A stretch of DNA of 64,000 nt, from positions 1 to 64,000 of the forward strand of contig NZ_JRHC01000006.1 in assembly GCF_000949475.1 (NCBI RefSeq), written 5' to 3'. A program made the translations under genes and the position numbers. This stretch comes from Draconibacterium sediminis (GTDB taxonomy: Bacteria > Bacteroidota > Bacteroidia > Bacteroidales > Prolixibacteraceae). The notes beneath the pieces are model-generated. The model saw only the letters and a program-made list of their open reading frames with translations. It had not been told where the DNA came from and searched no databases. Positions 17,125 through 25,407 of this stretch are shown here, piece by piece. The stretch's first letter is position 1. Each line of letters begins with the position of its first letter.

Positions 17125-19974
17125 ATGGAACGATTTCTCTCGCAATGCGCTAAATTTATTTATCAAAAACATCAAAACGAGTTAAAGGATCTTTGTGTGG
17201 TTTTTCCTAACCGCAGAGCCGGCGTTTTTTTTACTCATTATTTGCAGAAAACTGTTGATGGTGCGGCGATTGGCCCCAATACGACTACGATAAATGAGTT
17301 GATGGCATCGTATTCTTCCATGCAAAAAGGCGAGAAGCTGCAGCTGATTTCTTTGCTTTATGATGTGTTTCTGAAGAACACCAAAACCACTGAAACCTTT
17401 GATGAGTTCTACTTCTGGGGCGAAATTCTGCTGGCAGATTTTAATGATATCGATCGTTACCTGGTTAATGCCAAAGATCTGTTTACCAATGTTTCTGATC
17501 TGAAAGAAATAGAATCGGTGTTTGATTACCTCACCGACGAGCAGAAAAAAGCGCTGGAGCAGTTTTGGGGAAGTATGGCCGTGGTGGATAAAAAAGGTTT
17601 CAAAGAAAAATATATATCGATTTGGGATAAGTTGTATCCCGTTTATCAGGATTTTAAAAAGCAGCTGGCCGAAAAACAATTGGCTTACCCCGGAATGCAG
17701 GATCGGGAAGTGGCTGAACATCTGGATGACGAAAAAAAGAGTTTCCCGTACAAAAAATATTATATCGTAGGCTTGAATGCACTGAATGCCTGCGAAAAGC
17801 GATTCTTTAAGCATCTGCAAAGTTTGGGAAAGGCAGAGTTTTTATGGGATTACGATGAGTCGTATCTCAACGATCAACAAAATGAAGCCGGCCATTTCTT
17901 GAGAACAAACTTGGTGGAATTTCCGCAGCCTGACGATTTTAAGTTGGACGTAACATGTTTTAATCATCGGAAAAATATGAAAATGGTTGCTGTTTCGTCG
18001 GTTTACGGGCAGGCGCAACAGATTCCTAATTTTCTGGATGAAACAAAAAAGTCGTACAAAAAAGAGTTTGACAATACCGCGATTGTGCTTGCCGATGAAA
18101 GTCTGCTGTTTTCGGCGCTGGGTGCCGTGCCGGCGAATATCGATAAGGTAAATGTTACGATGGGGTATTCGGTGCGAAATTCGGTGGTTTACGGCTTTTT
18201 AATGTTGCTGGTAACGCTGCTGAAGAACAAACGAAAAGAAGGCGATAATTCTGTGGCTTATTACCGCTATGTTACCGATGTGCTGAATCATCAGTTGTTG
18301 GGCGATACCGCGAGTGATGCTGCAAAGGCATATATTAACCAATTAAAAAATTACAACCGAATTACGGTGCCACTTGCCGAGATTGATTTCTCGCCATTGC
18401 ACAAACAAATATTTACGCTTCCGGAAAAAACGGCGGATTACAGTTCGTACTTCTTAAATGTGCTTGCCGCATTTTATGGTCATTTAAAAGATAGTGAGAT
18501 TGATAATGCAATGTTGCTGGAGCTTATCTATTCTATTTATCAGGCCATTGAAAAGCTAAAAGCCGTTGTTAATGACGTGTTGAGTGAGCAGCAGCGGGAA
18601 ATTAGTGAGGCTGTTTATTTCCGATTGTTTTCGCAGTATTTGGGGCAGGTTTCGGTAGCTTTTGAAGGCGAACCGTTAAGTGGCATGCAGGTAATGGGAA
18701 TTTTGGAAACCCGCTGTCTGGATTTTGAAAACCTGATCATTCTCGGGTTGAACGAAAATAAATGGCCACGAAAATTCACAGCACCGTCGTTTATTCCTTT
18801 TAATATTCGTTTGGGATTTGGATTACCGGGTATCGATGAACAGGATGCCATGTATGCCTATTATTTTTATCGTCTTGTTCAGCGTGCAAAAAATATTACG
18901 GCTACCTACAGTGTTGTGAAAGAAGGAATCGGAACAGGAGAGCTAAGCCGTTACGGTTACCAGTTGCAGTACGATTCAGTGCATAAACCTGCTATGCTGA
19001 ACCTAGATTTTTCGTTTTCGAATGATCCGGTAGAGGAGATTCGCATAAAAAGTTCGAAAGAAGTAGTGGCGAAACTGCTGGCTAATAATTCCGAGGATCA
19101 CCCGCTTTCGCCAAGTGCGATAAATACATACCTGAATTGTAAGTTGAAATTTTACTATCAGTATGTGGTTCGTTTACCGGAGCCTGAGGAAGTGAAAGAA
19201 GAAATTGACGGCGTTGTTTTTGGTAATATTTTTCACGATACGCTTGAAGAGCTGTATAAGCCGTATGTTGGTAGGGTTGTTGAGAAAAGTAATATCGAGA
19301 AAATTCAAAAAGACCGTGTGTGGCTGGAGAACGAGGTGACCAAACAGATTGCCATTCACTATTTGAAAAAGAAACTTCCGTTAAAAGGCGAAATTAAGCT
19401 GGAAGGTAAAACCTTGCTGATTTTCGAGAATGCTATAACCTACTTGCGCCAACTTTTGAAAATTGATAAGGAAATGGCGCCATTTACCGTTGTTAGTCTG
19501 GAACAGCGCTACAAACGTTGGATACAAGCCGGCGATAATAAAATATGTGTTGGTGGAATGATCGACCGTGTTGACCGTGCTGATGGCGTGACCCGGGTGC
19601 TCGATTATAAAACCGGAAATGTAAAAACAACGCGTTTTAAAGCGGTTGACGAGCTGTTTGAAAGAGATGCAAAAGAGCCGAAAAAGGAGATTTTGCAGGC
19701 TTTGATCTATTCGTGGGGATTGGCAACAGAAACAAATGCCGCAGAAATTCAGGCGGCTATTTACCCTTTGCGCAGTTTATTTGCCGAGAATTTTACGGCG
19801 GCAGTGCAAATGAATTACAAAGATTTTTTCTTTGACGAAGTAGCTGAAGAATTTGAAGGTGAATTGGCCGGTTTAGTTTCCGAAATCTTTTCGGAAGATA
19901 ACGAATTTGCACAAACAGAATACGATAAAAAGTGCGAGTATTGTGCTTATCGCGGAATTTGCAGAAGGTTTTGA
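17125..19974 (+). CDS. AddB-like PD-(D/E)XK nuclease with Fe-S cysteine motif
   Basis: 949 residues. The C-terminal RecB-type nuclease shows GGMIDRVDR (Asp814) and DYKTG (Asp827, Lys829). Cys672 (YLNCKLKFYY) plus the terminal CEYCAYRGIC (C-x2-C-x5-C) reproduce the four-cysteine iron-sulfur pattern of AddB nucleases. The N-terminus (VVFPNRRAGVFF) lacks a canonical Walker A, so its helicase-like half is probably inactive, as usual for Bacteroidota AddB proteins. It should process double-strand breaks together with an AddA/UvrD-type helicase, which is not beside it here. Confidence 0.82.
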   Translation: MERFLSQCAKFIYQKHQNELKDLCVVFPNRRAGVFFTHYLQKTVDGAAIGPNTTTINELMASYSSMQKGEKLQLISLLYDVFLKNTKTTETFDEFYFWGEILLADFNDIDRYLVNAKDLFTNVSDLKEIESVFDYLTDEQKKALEQFWGSMAVVDKKGFKEKYISIWDKLYPVYQDFKKQLAEKQLAYPGMQDREVAEHLDDEKKSFPYKKYYIVGLNALNACEKRFFKHLQSLGKAEFLWDYDESYLNDQQNEAGHFLRTNLVEFPQPDDFKLDVTCFNHRKNMKMVAVSSVYGQAQQIPNFLDETKKSYKKEFDNTAIVLADESLLFSALGAVPANIDKVNVTMGYSVRNSVVYGFLMLLVTLLKNKRKEGDNSVAYYRYVTDVLNHQLLGDTASDAAKAYINQLKNYNRITVPLAEIDFSPLHKQIFTLPEKTADYSSYFLNVLAAFYGHLKDSEIDNAMLLELIYSIYQAIEKLKAVVNDVLSEQQREISEAVYFRLFSQYLGQVSVAFEGEPLSGMQVMGILETRCLDFENLIILGLNENKWPRKFTAPSFIPFNIRLGFGLPGIDEQDAMYAYYFYRLVQRAKNITATYSVVKEGIGTGELSRYGYQLQYDSVHKPAMLNLDFSFSNDPVEEIRIKSSKEVVAKLLANNSEDHPLSPSAINTYLNCKLKFYYQYVVRLPEPEEVKEEIDGVVFGNIFHDTLEELYKPYVGRVVEKSNIEKIQKDRVWLENEVTKQIAIHYLKKKLPLKGEIKLEGKTLLIFENAITYLRQLLKIDKEMAPFTVVSLEQRYKRWIQAGDNKICVGGMIDRVDRADGVTRVLDYKTGNVKTTRFKAVDELFERDAKEPKKEILQALIYSWGLATETNAAEIQAAIYPLRSLFAENFTAAVQMNYKDFFFDEVAEEFEGELAGLVSEIFSEDNEFAQTEYDKKCEYCAYRGICRRF

Positions 19975-20033
19975 TAAGCCTGAAGCACGAAGCTTGAAGA
20001 GAGGGCCTGAAAACTGTTTACTGAGACTGTAAA
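19975..20033. other. Short convergent gap with repeat phrase
   Basis: It contains GAAGCACGAAGCTTGAAG, a phrase also echoed at 26631-26660 and 26829-26845. No clear terminator. Confidence 0.4.
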
Positions 20034-20663
20034 CTAATAAACGGCCAACCAGTTAAAAATCTTTTCCGTTTTCTTGTAAATGCTTTCGTAATCTTCTTCG
20101 TCGTCGTATTCAAGAGTGATGGTAGGTATGTTGCGTTCAACACCGCAGTAAGTGCCAAACGATCCGGGAGTAGGGTATCCCAAGTCTGCAATTACCGGAT
20201 AATCACAAAATTCCGAAATTTTCTCAGCCAGTTCTTTTGCCGGGCCATCGTAGTTCACACATTTTAATGGTGCATGGAGTGTAAGGATGATGTCGGGTTT
20301 TAATTCTTTCAATATCTCGGTCATCTGACGGGTTGTAAGTTCCGATGCCGCATGTGTTCCCGAGTAAAATTCATCTTTTTCCGTTTCAATCCAGTTTTTT
20401 GTGGGGTAGTTTCGGTTTAAATCCACACCATTTTGATTTACACGAACGCCGCGCTCTTTGCCCCAATGATTTAAACAGGGAATAAAAAACAAATGATTTT
20501 TTGTGTCAGACAGATTCCCGTTTTCAAGATATCTGTTGATTACATATTCTCCCTGAGGTTCCTCCCCATGAAAAACGCCAATTATCAGAATATTTTTAGC
20601 TTCAGTATGGTTCGAGCTTCTTTTAATTACCTCAATTGTGTTGAATGGTGCTGTATTTGGCAT
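20034..20663 (-). CDS. M14-family peptidase, MpaA-like (murein peptide amidase)
   Basis: 209 residues. Zinc-carboxypeptidase signatures are GVFHGEEPQGE (His and Glu ligands), NQNGVDLNRNYPT (substrate-binding Arg) and ILTLHAP (third ligand His). The catalytic Glu is plausibly in the C-terminal ITLEYD. Family members cut the gamma-D-Glu-diaminopimelate bond of recycled murein peptides in the cytoplasm. No signal peptide fits this. It starts 3 bp after the trmD stop, so the two form an operon. Confidence 0.75.
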   Translation of the reverse strand: MPNTAPFNTIEVIKRSSNHTEAKNILIIGVFHGEEPQGEYVINRYLENGNLSDTKNHLFFIPCLNHWGKERGVRVNQNGVDLNRNYPTKNWIETEKDEFYSGTHAASELTTRQMTEILKELKPDIILTLHAPLKCVNYDGPAKELAEKISEFCDYPVIADLGYPTPGSFGTYCGVERNIPTITLEYDDEEDYESIYKKTEKIFNWLAVY

Positions 20664-20666
20664 AAA

Positions 20667-21359
20667 TTAATCTTCTCCTAAATACTTTTTGTATAAGTCG
20701 GGACGCAATGTTTTAGTTCGTTCAATAGCTTGGTCGTGTTTCCAGTCATCAACCAGTTTATCATTTCCGCTGAGTAGAACTTCTGGTACTTTCATACCTT
20801 TATATTCAGCCGGACGTGTATAAACGGGCGGACTCAACAGGTGGTCCTGGAACGAGTCGGTAAGGGCGGATGTTTCGTCGGAAAGTACTCCTGGCAAAAG
20901 GCGAACAACAGCATCAGTAATTATTGCTGCAGCAAGTTCGCCGCCGGTTAGCACAAAGTCTCCAACCGATATTTCTTTTGTAATATAGGTGTCCCGAATT
21001 CGTTGGTCGATACCTTTGTAATGTCCGCAAAGAATGATTAAATTTTGCTTTAGCGAGAGTTTATTGGCTTCCTGTTGGTCAAAAACTCCTCCATCAGGTG
21101 TTGTAAAAATTATCTCATCATAATCGCGTTCGGCTTTTAATGTCTCAATCGCTTTTTCAATAGGTTGAATGGCCATTACCATGCCTGCGCCCTTGCCAAA
21201 CGAATAATCATCTACTCGTCGGTGTTTGTCTTCCGAATAATCGCGTAAATTATGAATATGTATTTCTGCCAGCCCTTTATCCTGTGCCCGCTTAATGATT
21301 GAATGACTAAACGGACTTTCAATAATTTCCGGTAAAACTGTTATAATATCAATCCTCAT
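20667..21359 (-). CDS. trmD: tRNA (guanine-37-N1)-methyltransferase
   Basis: 230 residues from the ATG at 21357-21359 ([11 protein letters not shown]), the standard family start; the ORF can be read seven codons further but that part is not conserved. The SPOUT-fold knot motif [12 protein letters not shown] is present, together with [11 protein letters not shown] and the C-terminal [15 protein letters not shown]. It methylates G37 of tRNAs using S-adenosylmethionine and prevents frameshifting. A -7 box lies just upstream on the minus strand. Confidence 0.96.
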   Translation of the reverse strand: MRIDIITVLPEIIESPFSHSIIKRAQDKGLAEIHIHNLRDYSEDKHRRVDDYSFGKGAGMVMAIQPIEKAIETLKAERDYDEIIFTTPDGGVFDQQEANKLSLKQNLIILCGHYKGIDQRIRDTYITKEISVGDFVLTGGELAAAIITDAVVRLLPGVLSDETSALTDSFQDHLLSPPVYTRPAEYKGMKVPEVLLSGNDKLVDDWKHDQAIERTKTLRPDLYKKYLGED

Positions 21360-21377
21360 TTCTGGAAAAATTTTGCG

Positions 21378-21385
21378 CAAAGGTA
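21378..21385 (-). promoter_or_regulatory. -7 box of trmD promoter
   Basis: On the minus strand TACCTTTG matches TAnnTTTG exactly, 19 nt before the trmD ATG. No clear -33 TTTG was seen. Confidence 0.5.
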
Positions 21386-21867
21386 ATAACCTGAATTCAA
21401 TTCTAAAATATTCTCACAGAAAGTCATAATTGCGTCAGATTTGTATTTTATTTTTTGCAGGAATAACGGGTTATTTCAAAAAAATTAAAATGCATAGATG
21501 GCGTAAGAAGGACTTTCTTTACAGGCTTTGCTCTTTTTGCCATAAACTTCCCCCAATTTTCTTGAATTATCTCGATAGTACTTCGAAAACCGGTGGAAGT
21601 TTCTGACTATAAATAGCTAAAGCTGTGACTTATTTTAGAATTGAACTCAGGTTAATAATATTTTCAGCTTTGATTGATCCTCATTAAACATCTATAAAAC
21701 TGAACAAAGTGTCAAATAGGCATGATTTAAATAATAATTCGGTCAATATGACATTGTGTTTATGGTCAAAAATGATAAGATCGGCAGAAAAAGTTTGTTG
21801 GAACAGGAATTGATTTATGGCATGCAGTAATTTGAAAACAAAATTTTAAACAAGAATTTAAAATATT
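21386..21867. other. Long leader region of hsp20
   Basis: About 480 bp, AT-rich, no homologous gene recognised. It holds one short ORF (21490-21606, 38 codons). Nothing resembling a CIRCE element or a structured riboswitch was found by eye. Confidence 0.4.
21490..21606 (+). CDS. Possible small basic protein, 38 residues
   Basis: An ATG-to-TGA frame encodes MHRWRKKDFLYRLCSFCHK and then LPPIFLNYLDSTSKTGGSF. It is Arg/Lys-rich with two Cys. There is no visible ribosome-binding site and no family assignment. It could be chance or a relic. Confidence 0.2.
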   Translation: MHRWRKKDFLYRLCSFCHKLPPIFLNYLDSTSKTGGSF

Positions 21868-21873
21868 AGGAGG
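21868..21873 (+). promoter_or_regulatory. Strong Shine-Dalgarno site before hsp20
   Basis: AGGAGG sits 7 nt upstream of the hsp20 ATG. Most genes in this window have A-rich leaders without such a site, so this one stands out and supports a high translation rate. Confidence 0.75.
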
Positions 21874-21880
21874 AAAAGTC

Positions 21881-22327
21881 ATGAATTTAGTAAGATTTGA
21901 AAACCCACGTTACAACGTAAACAGAACTTTAGTTGATGAATTATTCAACAATTTCCTGAGAAACGATTACCACGAAAACTACGTAAATAAATGTGGTGCA
22001 TCGCCCGCAACCAACATTTTTGAAACAGAAAAAGAATTTAAGATCGAAGTATTGTTGCCAGGTTTCGTAAAAGAGGATCTTCAGCTAAATGTTCACAAAA
22101 ATGTATTGACCGTTAAGGTTGAAAAAGAAGAAAAGGAAAACGACGAGGTTTACAAATATGCACACCGCGAGTTTGGTGCAAAAAATTTCGAAAAGAAATA
22201 TCGTTTGCCAAAATCGGTTGATACTGAAAAGATTAGCGCAAAATTTGAAAATGGAATTTTAAACATTGAACTTCCGAAAAAGGAAGAAGCGCTTAAAAAA
22301 GAGCCCGTTGAAATTAAAGTGTCATAA
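21881..22327 (+). CDS. Hsp20/alpha-crystallin small heat-shock protein
   Basis: 148 residues. The alpha-crystallin domain spans about 38-140, with ATNIFETEKEFKIEVLLPG, the LTVKVEKEEKE strand, the FEKKYRLPKSVD segment and the hallmark FENGILNIELPK. The N-terminus is short and hydrophobic. It is an ATP-independent chaperone that binds unfolding proteins in the cytoplasm as an oligomer. A perfect AGGAGG and a dedicated terminator suggest strong expression as a single gene. Confidence 0.95.
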   Translation: MNLVRFENPRYNVNRTLVDELFNNFLRNDYHENYVNKCGASPATNIFETEKEFKIEVLLPGFVKEDLQLNVHKNVLTVKVEKEEKENDEVYKYAHREFGAKNFEKKYRLPKSVDTEKISAKFENGILNIELPKKEEALKKEPVEIKVS

Positions 22328-22357
22328 TTGGTTTTTAGAGGAAAGTTAATAACGCAG

Positions 22358-22396
22358 AAGCCTGTTTTTGTAGAAATACGAAAGCAGGCTTTTTTA
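22358..22396 (+). terminator. Terminator of hsp20
   Basis: AAGCCTG/CAGGCTT, extended by T/A and G-U pairs to an 11-bp stem, is followed by TTTTTAT. Confidence 0.88.
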
Positions 22397-22455
22397 TGTG
22401 TATGTGGTAGAGTCGAATTTCAGTGAACAATTGAAAGTATTAGTGTATTGAAAAT

Positions 22456-22495
22456 AAAATGGCGGGAACCAATCAATTCTGGTTCCCGCCATTTT
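22456..22495. terminator. Bidirectional terminator
   Basis: A perfect 15-bp stem (AAAATGGCGGGAACC with its complement) has a 10-nt loop and A/T tracts on both sides. It is placed to end the minus-strand beta-propeller gene and any readthrough from hsp20. Confidence 0.92.
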
Positions 22496-22513
22496 TATAC
22501 AAGAGACAATTAA

Positions 22514-23797
22514 TTATTCTTCAAAACAATACAGGCTTTCAAATCCTCTTAAAATAAGTTGGTTATCAACAAATACCGGCGATGCATGGAAGTCGTCATC
22601 AAGTTCGTTTGAGGCCAGGATTTCAAAATCCTCACCGGCTTTAATAACTAAACAGATTCCTTTCGCGGCAATGTAAATTTTTCCATCGGCTCCCGAAGGA
22701 GATGAAAAAATAGTGCTTATTCCTTCCAGTCTTTCTTTGGAGTAAAGAACGCTTCCGTCTTTTGCATCAAGACAGGTCATCACTCCATTGTTTGCACGTA
22801 AAAAATAAAGCTTGCCATCCATCAGCAGAGCACATGGCGTATAGGGTGTATCCTGGTTATATTCCCATATTATTGCGTCAGTTCCGGTGATATCGCCACT
22901 GGCTTTTGTTAAATCTATTGCCTGCAGAGCTGCTCCTCTAAAGCCACTCGTTACATACAACATGTTATTTTCAACCATTGGTACCGGTATTACATTGCCG
23001 GTCATTCCAGTTGACGACCATAAAACGTTTCCGTTCTCATAATCGTAGCTCCGAATTGCTGTTGTTGCACTGGTTATTACCTGAGTTTTTCCGTTGGCCT
23101 CCACAACAAAAGGTGTCGACCAGCTGGTGGGTTCGTCGCGTTCCATTTTCCAAATGTCGTTACCGTTTTTTTTATCAACACAATATATCCATGAGTCACC
23201 TTCATGATCCCATTGTATAAAAAGCCGGTCTTTGTAAAGGTATGGCGATGCACCATCGCCAAAGTTCATGCGCTTTTCCATTGTTCCGAAATCGCGTTTC
23301 CAGATAATATTCCCTTCGAAATCAAGGCAGTACAGTCCAAACGATCCGAAGTAGGCATAAATCATCTCGCCATCGGTACAGGGTGAATTCGAGGCCCAGC
23401 TGCTTAATTCATGAATTTTGCCTTGAGGAAGATCGGTGGCAACCGTTTTTTCCCAGATAATACTACCATCGTTTCGGTTCACCAGAACTACGTTAAAATT
23501 GTGATCGACATTAGGCGAAACTTGCGGATCGGCAGACGAATCAGTTGGAACAGCTGTTAAAATTATGATCTTGTCCTCGTAAACAATTGGTGTAGCGTTT
23601 CCTCTGCCAGGTATTGCGGTTTTCCATTTCAGATTTTTGGTTTCATTGAAATCAATCGGGGGATTTGCTTTTACCGCCACACCGTTGCCCAGCGGGCCTC
23701 GCCATTGCATCCAGTTATCGTCGGCCTGAGGTTGTGCTTTGCTCGTTGAAACAGCAAAAAGAAAAAGAAGAGAAAATAGAATGAACTGAGATTTCAT
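22514..23797 (-). CDS. Secreted PQQ-like beta-propeller repeat protein
   Basis: 427 residues with a signal peptide (MKSQFILFSLLFLFAVSTSKA). The mature start DNWMQWRGPLGNGVA has the WRGP motif frequent in secreted PQQ-like WD/beta-propeller proteins. Repeats of the ATPIVYEDKIIILT, SPYLYKDRLFIQW and SSPSGADGKIYIAAK type (about 45 residues each) suggest a 7- or 8-bladed propeller. It has no quinoprotein dehydrogenase catalytic signature, so a binding or scaffold role in the periplasm is more likely. Precise function unknown. Confidence 0.8.
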   Translation of the reverse strand: MKSQFILFSLLFLFAVSTSKAQPQADDNWMQWRGPLGNGVAVKANPPIDFNETKNLKWKTAIPGRGNATPIVYEDKIIILTAVPTDSSADPQVSPNVDHNFNVVLVNRNDGSIIWEKTVATDLPQGKIHELSSWASNSPCTDGEMIYAYFGSFGLYCLDFEGNIIWKRDFGTMEKRMNFGDGASPYLYKDRLFIQWDHEGDSWIYCVDKKNGNDIWKMERDEPTSWSTPFVVEANGKTQVITSATTAIRSYDYENGNVLWSSTGMTGNVIPVPMVENNMLYVTSGFRGAALQAIDLTKASGDITGTDAIIWEYNQDTPYTPCALLMDGKLYFLRANNGVMTCLDAKDGSVLYSKERLEGISTIFSSPSGADGKIYIAAKGICLVIKAGEDFEILASNELDDDFHASPVFVDNQLILRGFESLYCFEE

Positions 23798-23856
23798 GGT
23801 AAAAATTTTTGGTTTATTTTGATTTTGACTGAAAATACACTTTTTAGTTTAAAACC

Positions 23857-24570
23857 CTAATCGCTTTCTACTTCAAAACTGTTTACGGTTTCAAATTGCC
23901 AGATTTCCATCACCTGCGAAACCGCAATTTCGTAAGGTGAATAATTTCGGTTTAACGAAACCAGTAAGAATTTTTTATCTTTTAATCGTTTGTAAACCAG
24001 CTTAAAAACTACACCATCATCCTGAGTTACAACAATGCAGGCTTTGCCATCTTTAATGTTGGTCCAGTCTTCGGTAAACGAACAGGTTACCCACGAGTCT
24101 TCTTTTATGGGCAGCATCGAATCGCCCTGAATTTGGAAAGTGCGGTATGTTTTGTCTTCCGGAAGAAACGGGAGTCTGAATTTGGGTAGCGACGCAATAA
24201 AATCCAAATCGCCATAGCTGTTGGTATAACCGGCCTGTGCCTTTACCGGAACCATTTCAATGTTTTCTTTGCCTTCTTTATCCACAGAGATCGTCAGTAG
24301 CCGGAGTTTTCGTCCGGTAACATCTACATCAAATCCTTTTTCTATTTGCGAAAGTTGTTCTTCCGACAAAACTTCCAGCCGGTATTTTATCAGTGCATCG
24401 AGCGATACATTAAAGTACTCCGATATTTTTATCAGCACCGGAAAAGGTGGCTGCACATTTTTTTCGTACCCGGAAAGGGTAGTACGCGTTAATCCCAGTT
24501 CGGTTGCCAGATCCATTTGCGATCTTTTGCGCCGTTTACGTAGGAATTTTAGATTGTTTGCGAAATGCAT
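23857..24570 (-). CDS. XRE-family regulator with S24 (LexA/CI-like) domain
   Basis: 237 residues from the ATG at 24568-24570, directly before the HTH; the frame extends 16 codons upstream into a REP element, which argues against the longer start. HTH: LRKRRKRSQMDLATELGLTRTTLSGYEK. The C-terminal S24 peptidase-like domain carries FQIQGDSMLP (Ser nucleophile) and GVVFKLVYKR (candidate Lys). Such proteins repress SOS-like genes and cleave themselves when RecA is activated. The divergent dinB-dnaE2 genes are the natural targets. A clear Ala-Gly cleavage site is plausible at QAGYTN. Confidence 0.82.
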   Translation of the reverse strand: MHFANNLKFLRKRRKRSQMDLATELGLTRTTLSGYEKNVQPPFPVLIKISEYFNVSLDALIKYRLEVLSEEQLSQIEKGFDVDVTGRKLRLLTISVDKEGKENIEMVPVKAQAGYTNSYGDLDFIASLPKFRLPFLPEDKTYRTFQIQGDSMLPIKEDSWVTCSFTEDWTNIKDGKACIVVTQDDGVVFKLVYKRLKDKKFLLVSLNRNYSPYEIAVSQVMEIWQFETVNSFEVESD

Positions 24571-24582
24571 AGTTTCTTGTTT

Positions 24583-24641
24583 TGCGCCATGCTTTAGCTT
24601 GGCGATAATAATTGACAATTAAAACAGGCTTTAGCCTTTAA
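24583..24641. repeat. REP doublet, left flank (type 1 + type 2)
   Basis: Type 1 hairpin CGCCATGCTTTAGCTTGGCG at 24585-24604 (arms CGCCA/TGGCG, core GCTTTAGC) and type 2 hairpin GGCTTTAGCC at 24627-24636 followed by TTTAA. Type 2 overlaps the stop codon of the transposase relic. Confidence 0.8.
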
Positions 24642-25064
24642 AAACTTTAAAGCCATAAATTTTAATGAACTCCAGATATTCTTCCTCCCAGGTTTTCTTT
24701 TTATGATGGCTTTCCTGTGTATGAATATAATTTACAACTCTCTCTATTTGTGATTCACTTACACTCACCGCAAAGTATTCTTTTTGCCAGCTTAGTTTTA
24801 TGTGATTAGAAATATTCTTGTTAAACCAGAAAGATGATTCCCCCTTTATTAATTGCATAATTTTCTCAATGGTTTGATCATTTTCAACCGAAAAAGACAA
24901 TGTACATGGTTATTGTACCCTCCAACAGCTTCTATTAGTATCTCTTTTTCCAAAGCATTTTTGTGGATATGCTCAAAAAGAATCTTTCTGTTCTCTTCTG
25001 AAATTATTGGTTCCCGGTTTTTTACTGCCCAGACAGCATGAATCCAAATTTTAACGTACGACAT
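24631..25064 (-). pseudogene. REP-associated HUH tyrosine transposase (RAYT/IS200-like), frameshifted
   Basis: Two overlapping frames (25064-24849 and 24900-24631) together make one Y1 transposase of about 145 residues. The first has IHAVWAVKNREP and the HUH motif NNHVHCLF. The second has ENDQTIEKIMQLIKGESSFW and the candidate catalytic Tyr in VNYIHTQESHH. The break lies in an A5 run at 24891-24895 (T5 in the gene); one more T would restore CLF-SVENDQT. It is therefore a recent pseudogene, a sequencing indel or a slippage-decoded gene. It is flanked on both sides by REP-like palindromes it would have mobilised, as in RAYT systems. Confidence 0.8.
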
Positions 25065-25075
25065 AACTTAAGATT

Positions 25076-25133
25076 AAAGGCTAAAGCCGTTTCTGTATTG
25101 TATCTCATAATCACCGGGCTAAAGCCGCGGTGC
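25076..25133. repeat. REP doublet, inverted orientation
   Basis: TTAAAGGCTAAAGCC at 25075-25088 (type 2 inverted) and a long hairpin at 25112-25132 with outer arms CACCG/CGGTG and inner GGCTAAAGCC (type 1 inverted). The order mirrors the left-flank doublet. Confidence 0.78.
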
Positions 25134-25165
25134 AAAATTTTCTTATAGTGGTAATTTCCTTTTTA

Positions 25166-25226
25166 GCACCATGCTTTAGCTTGGTGTAAAGAGACTGTTC
25201 AATCCAAATATGGCTTTAGCCTTTAA
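25166..25226. repeat. REP doublet, direct copy of left flank
   Basis: Type 1 CACCATGCTTTAGCTTGGTG at 25167-25186 and type 2 GGCTTTAGCCTTTAA at 25212-25226. Order and orientation match 24583-24641. The arm changes CGCCA/TGGCG to CACCA/TGGTG are compensatory. Confidence 0.8.
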
Positions 25227-25398
25227 TCGCTTTTTGCCAGATTATCAGCTTTTCAAACTTAAATTCCATAATATATATCTTAAAGGTTACACTTACTAAA
25301 AACTTCCGTCTCCCGACTTCGGTCTTCAGACTTTTATTTCCAAATATAATAAAAAATGACTAAATTATAGTCGAAAAATTGACGAAAATATCGACATT
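25227..25398. other. Upstream region of dinB
   Basis: It contains GACTTCGGTCTTCAGACTT-like mosaic sequence at 25305-25335, also echoed at 31838-31870, and then an AT-rich segment with TCGA at 25371 and 25391. No gene. Confidence 0.4.
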
Positions 25399-25407
25399 TT
25401 GAATCGA
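25371..25407 (+). promoter_or_regulatory. Candidate operator overlapping dinB start
   Basis: TCGA recurs at 25371, 25391 and 25404. A near-perfect dyad AAAATATCGACATTTT occupies 25385-25400 and runs into the TTG start codon. It would suit repression by the S24 regulator next door; this is inference. Confidence 0.35.

Noticed and set aside
17182-17820. 212-codon minus-strand ORF inside the AddB-like gene
   Set aside because: Antisense shadow with biased composition and no recognisable motif.
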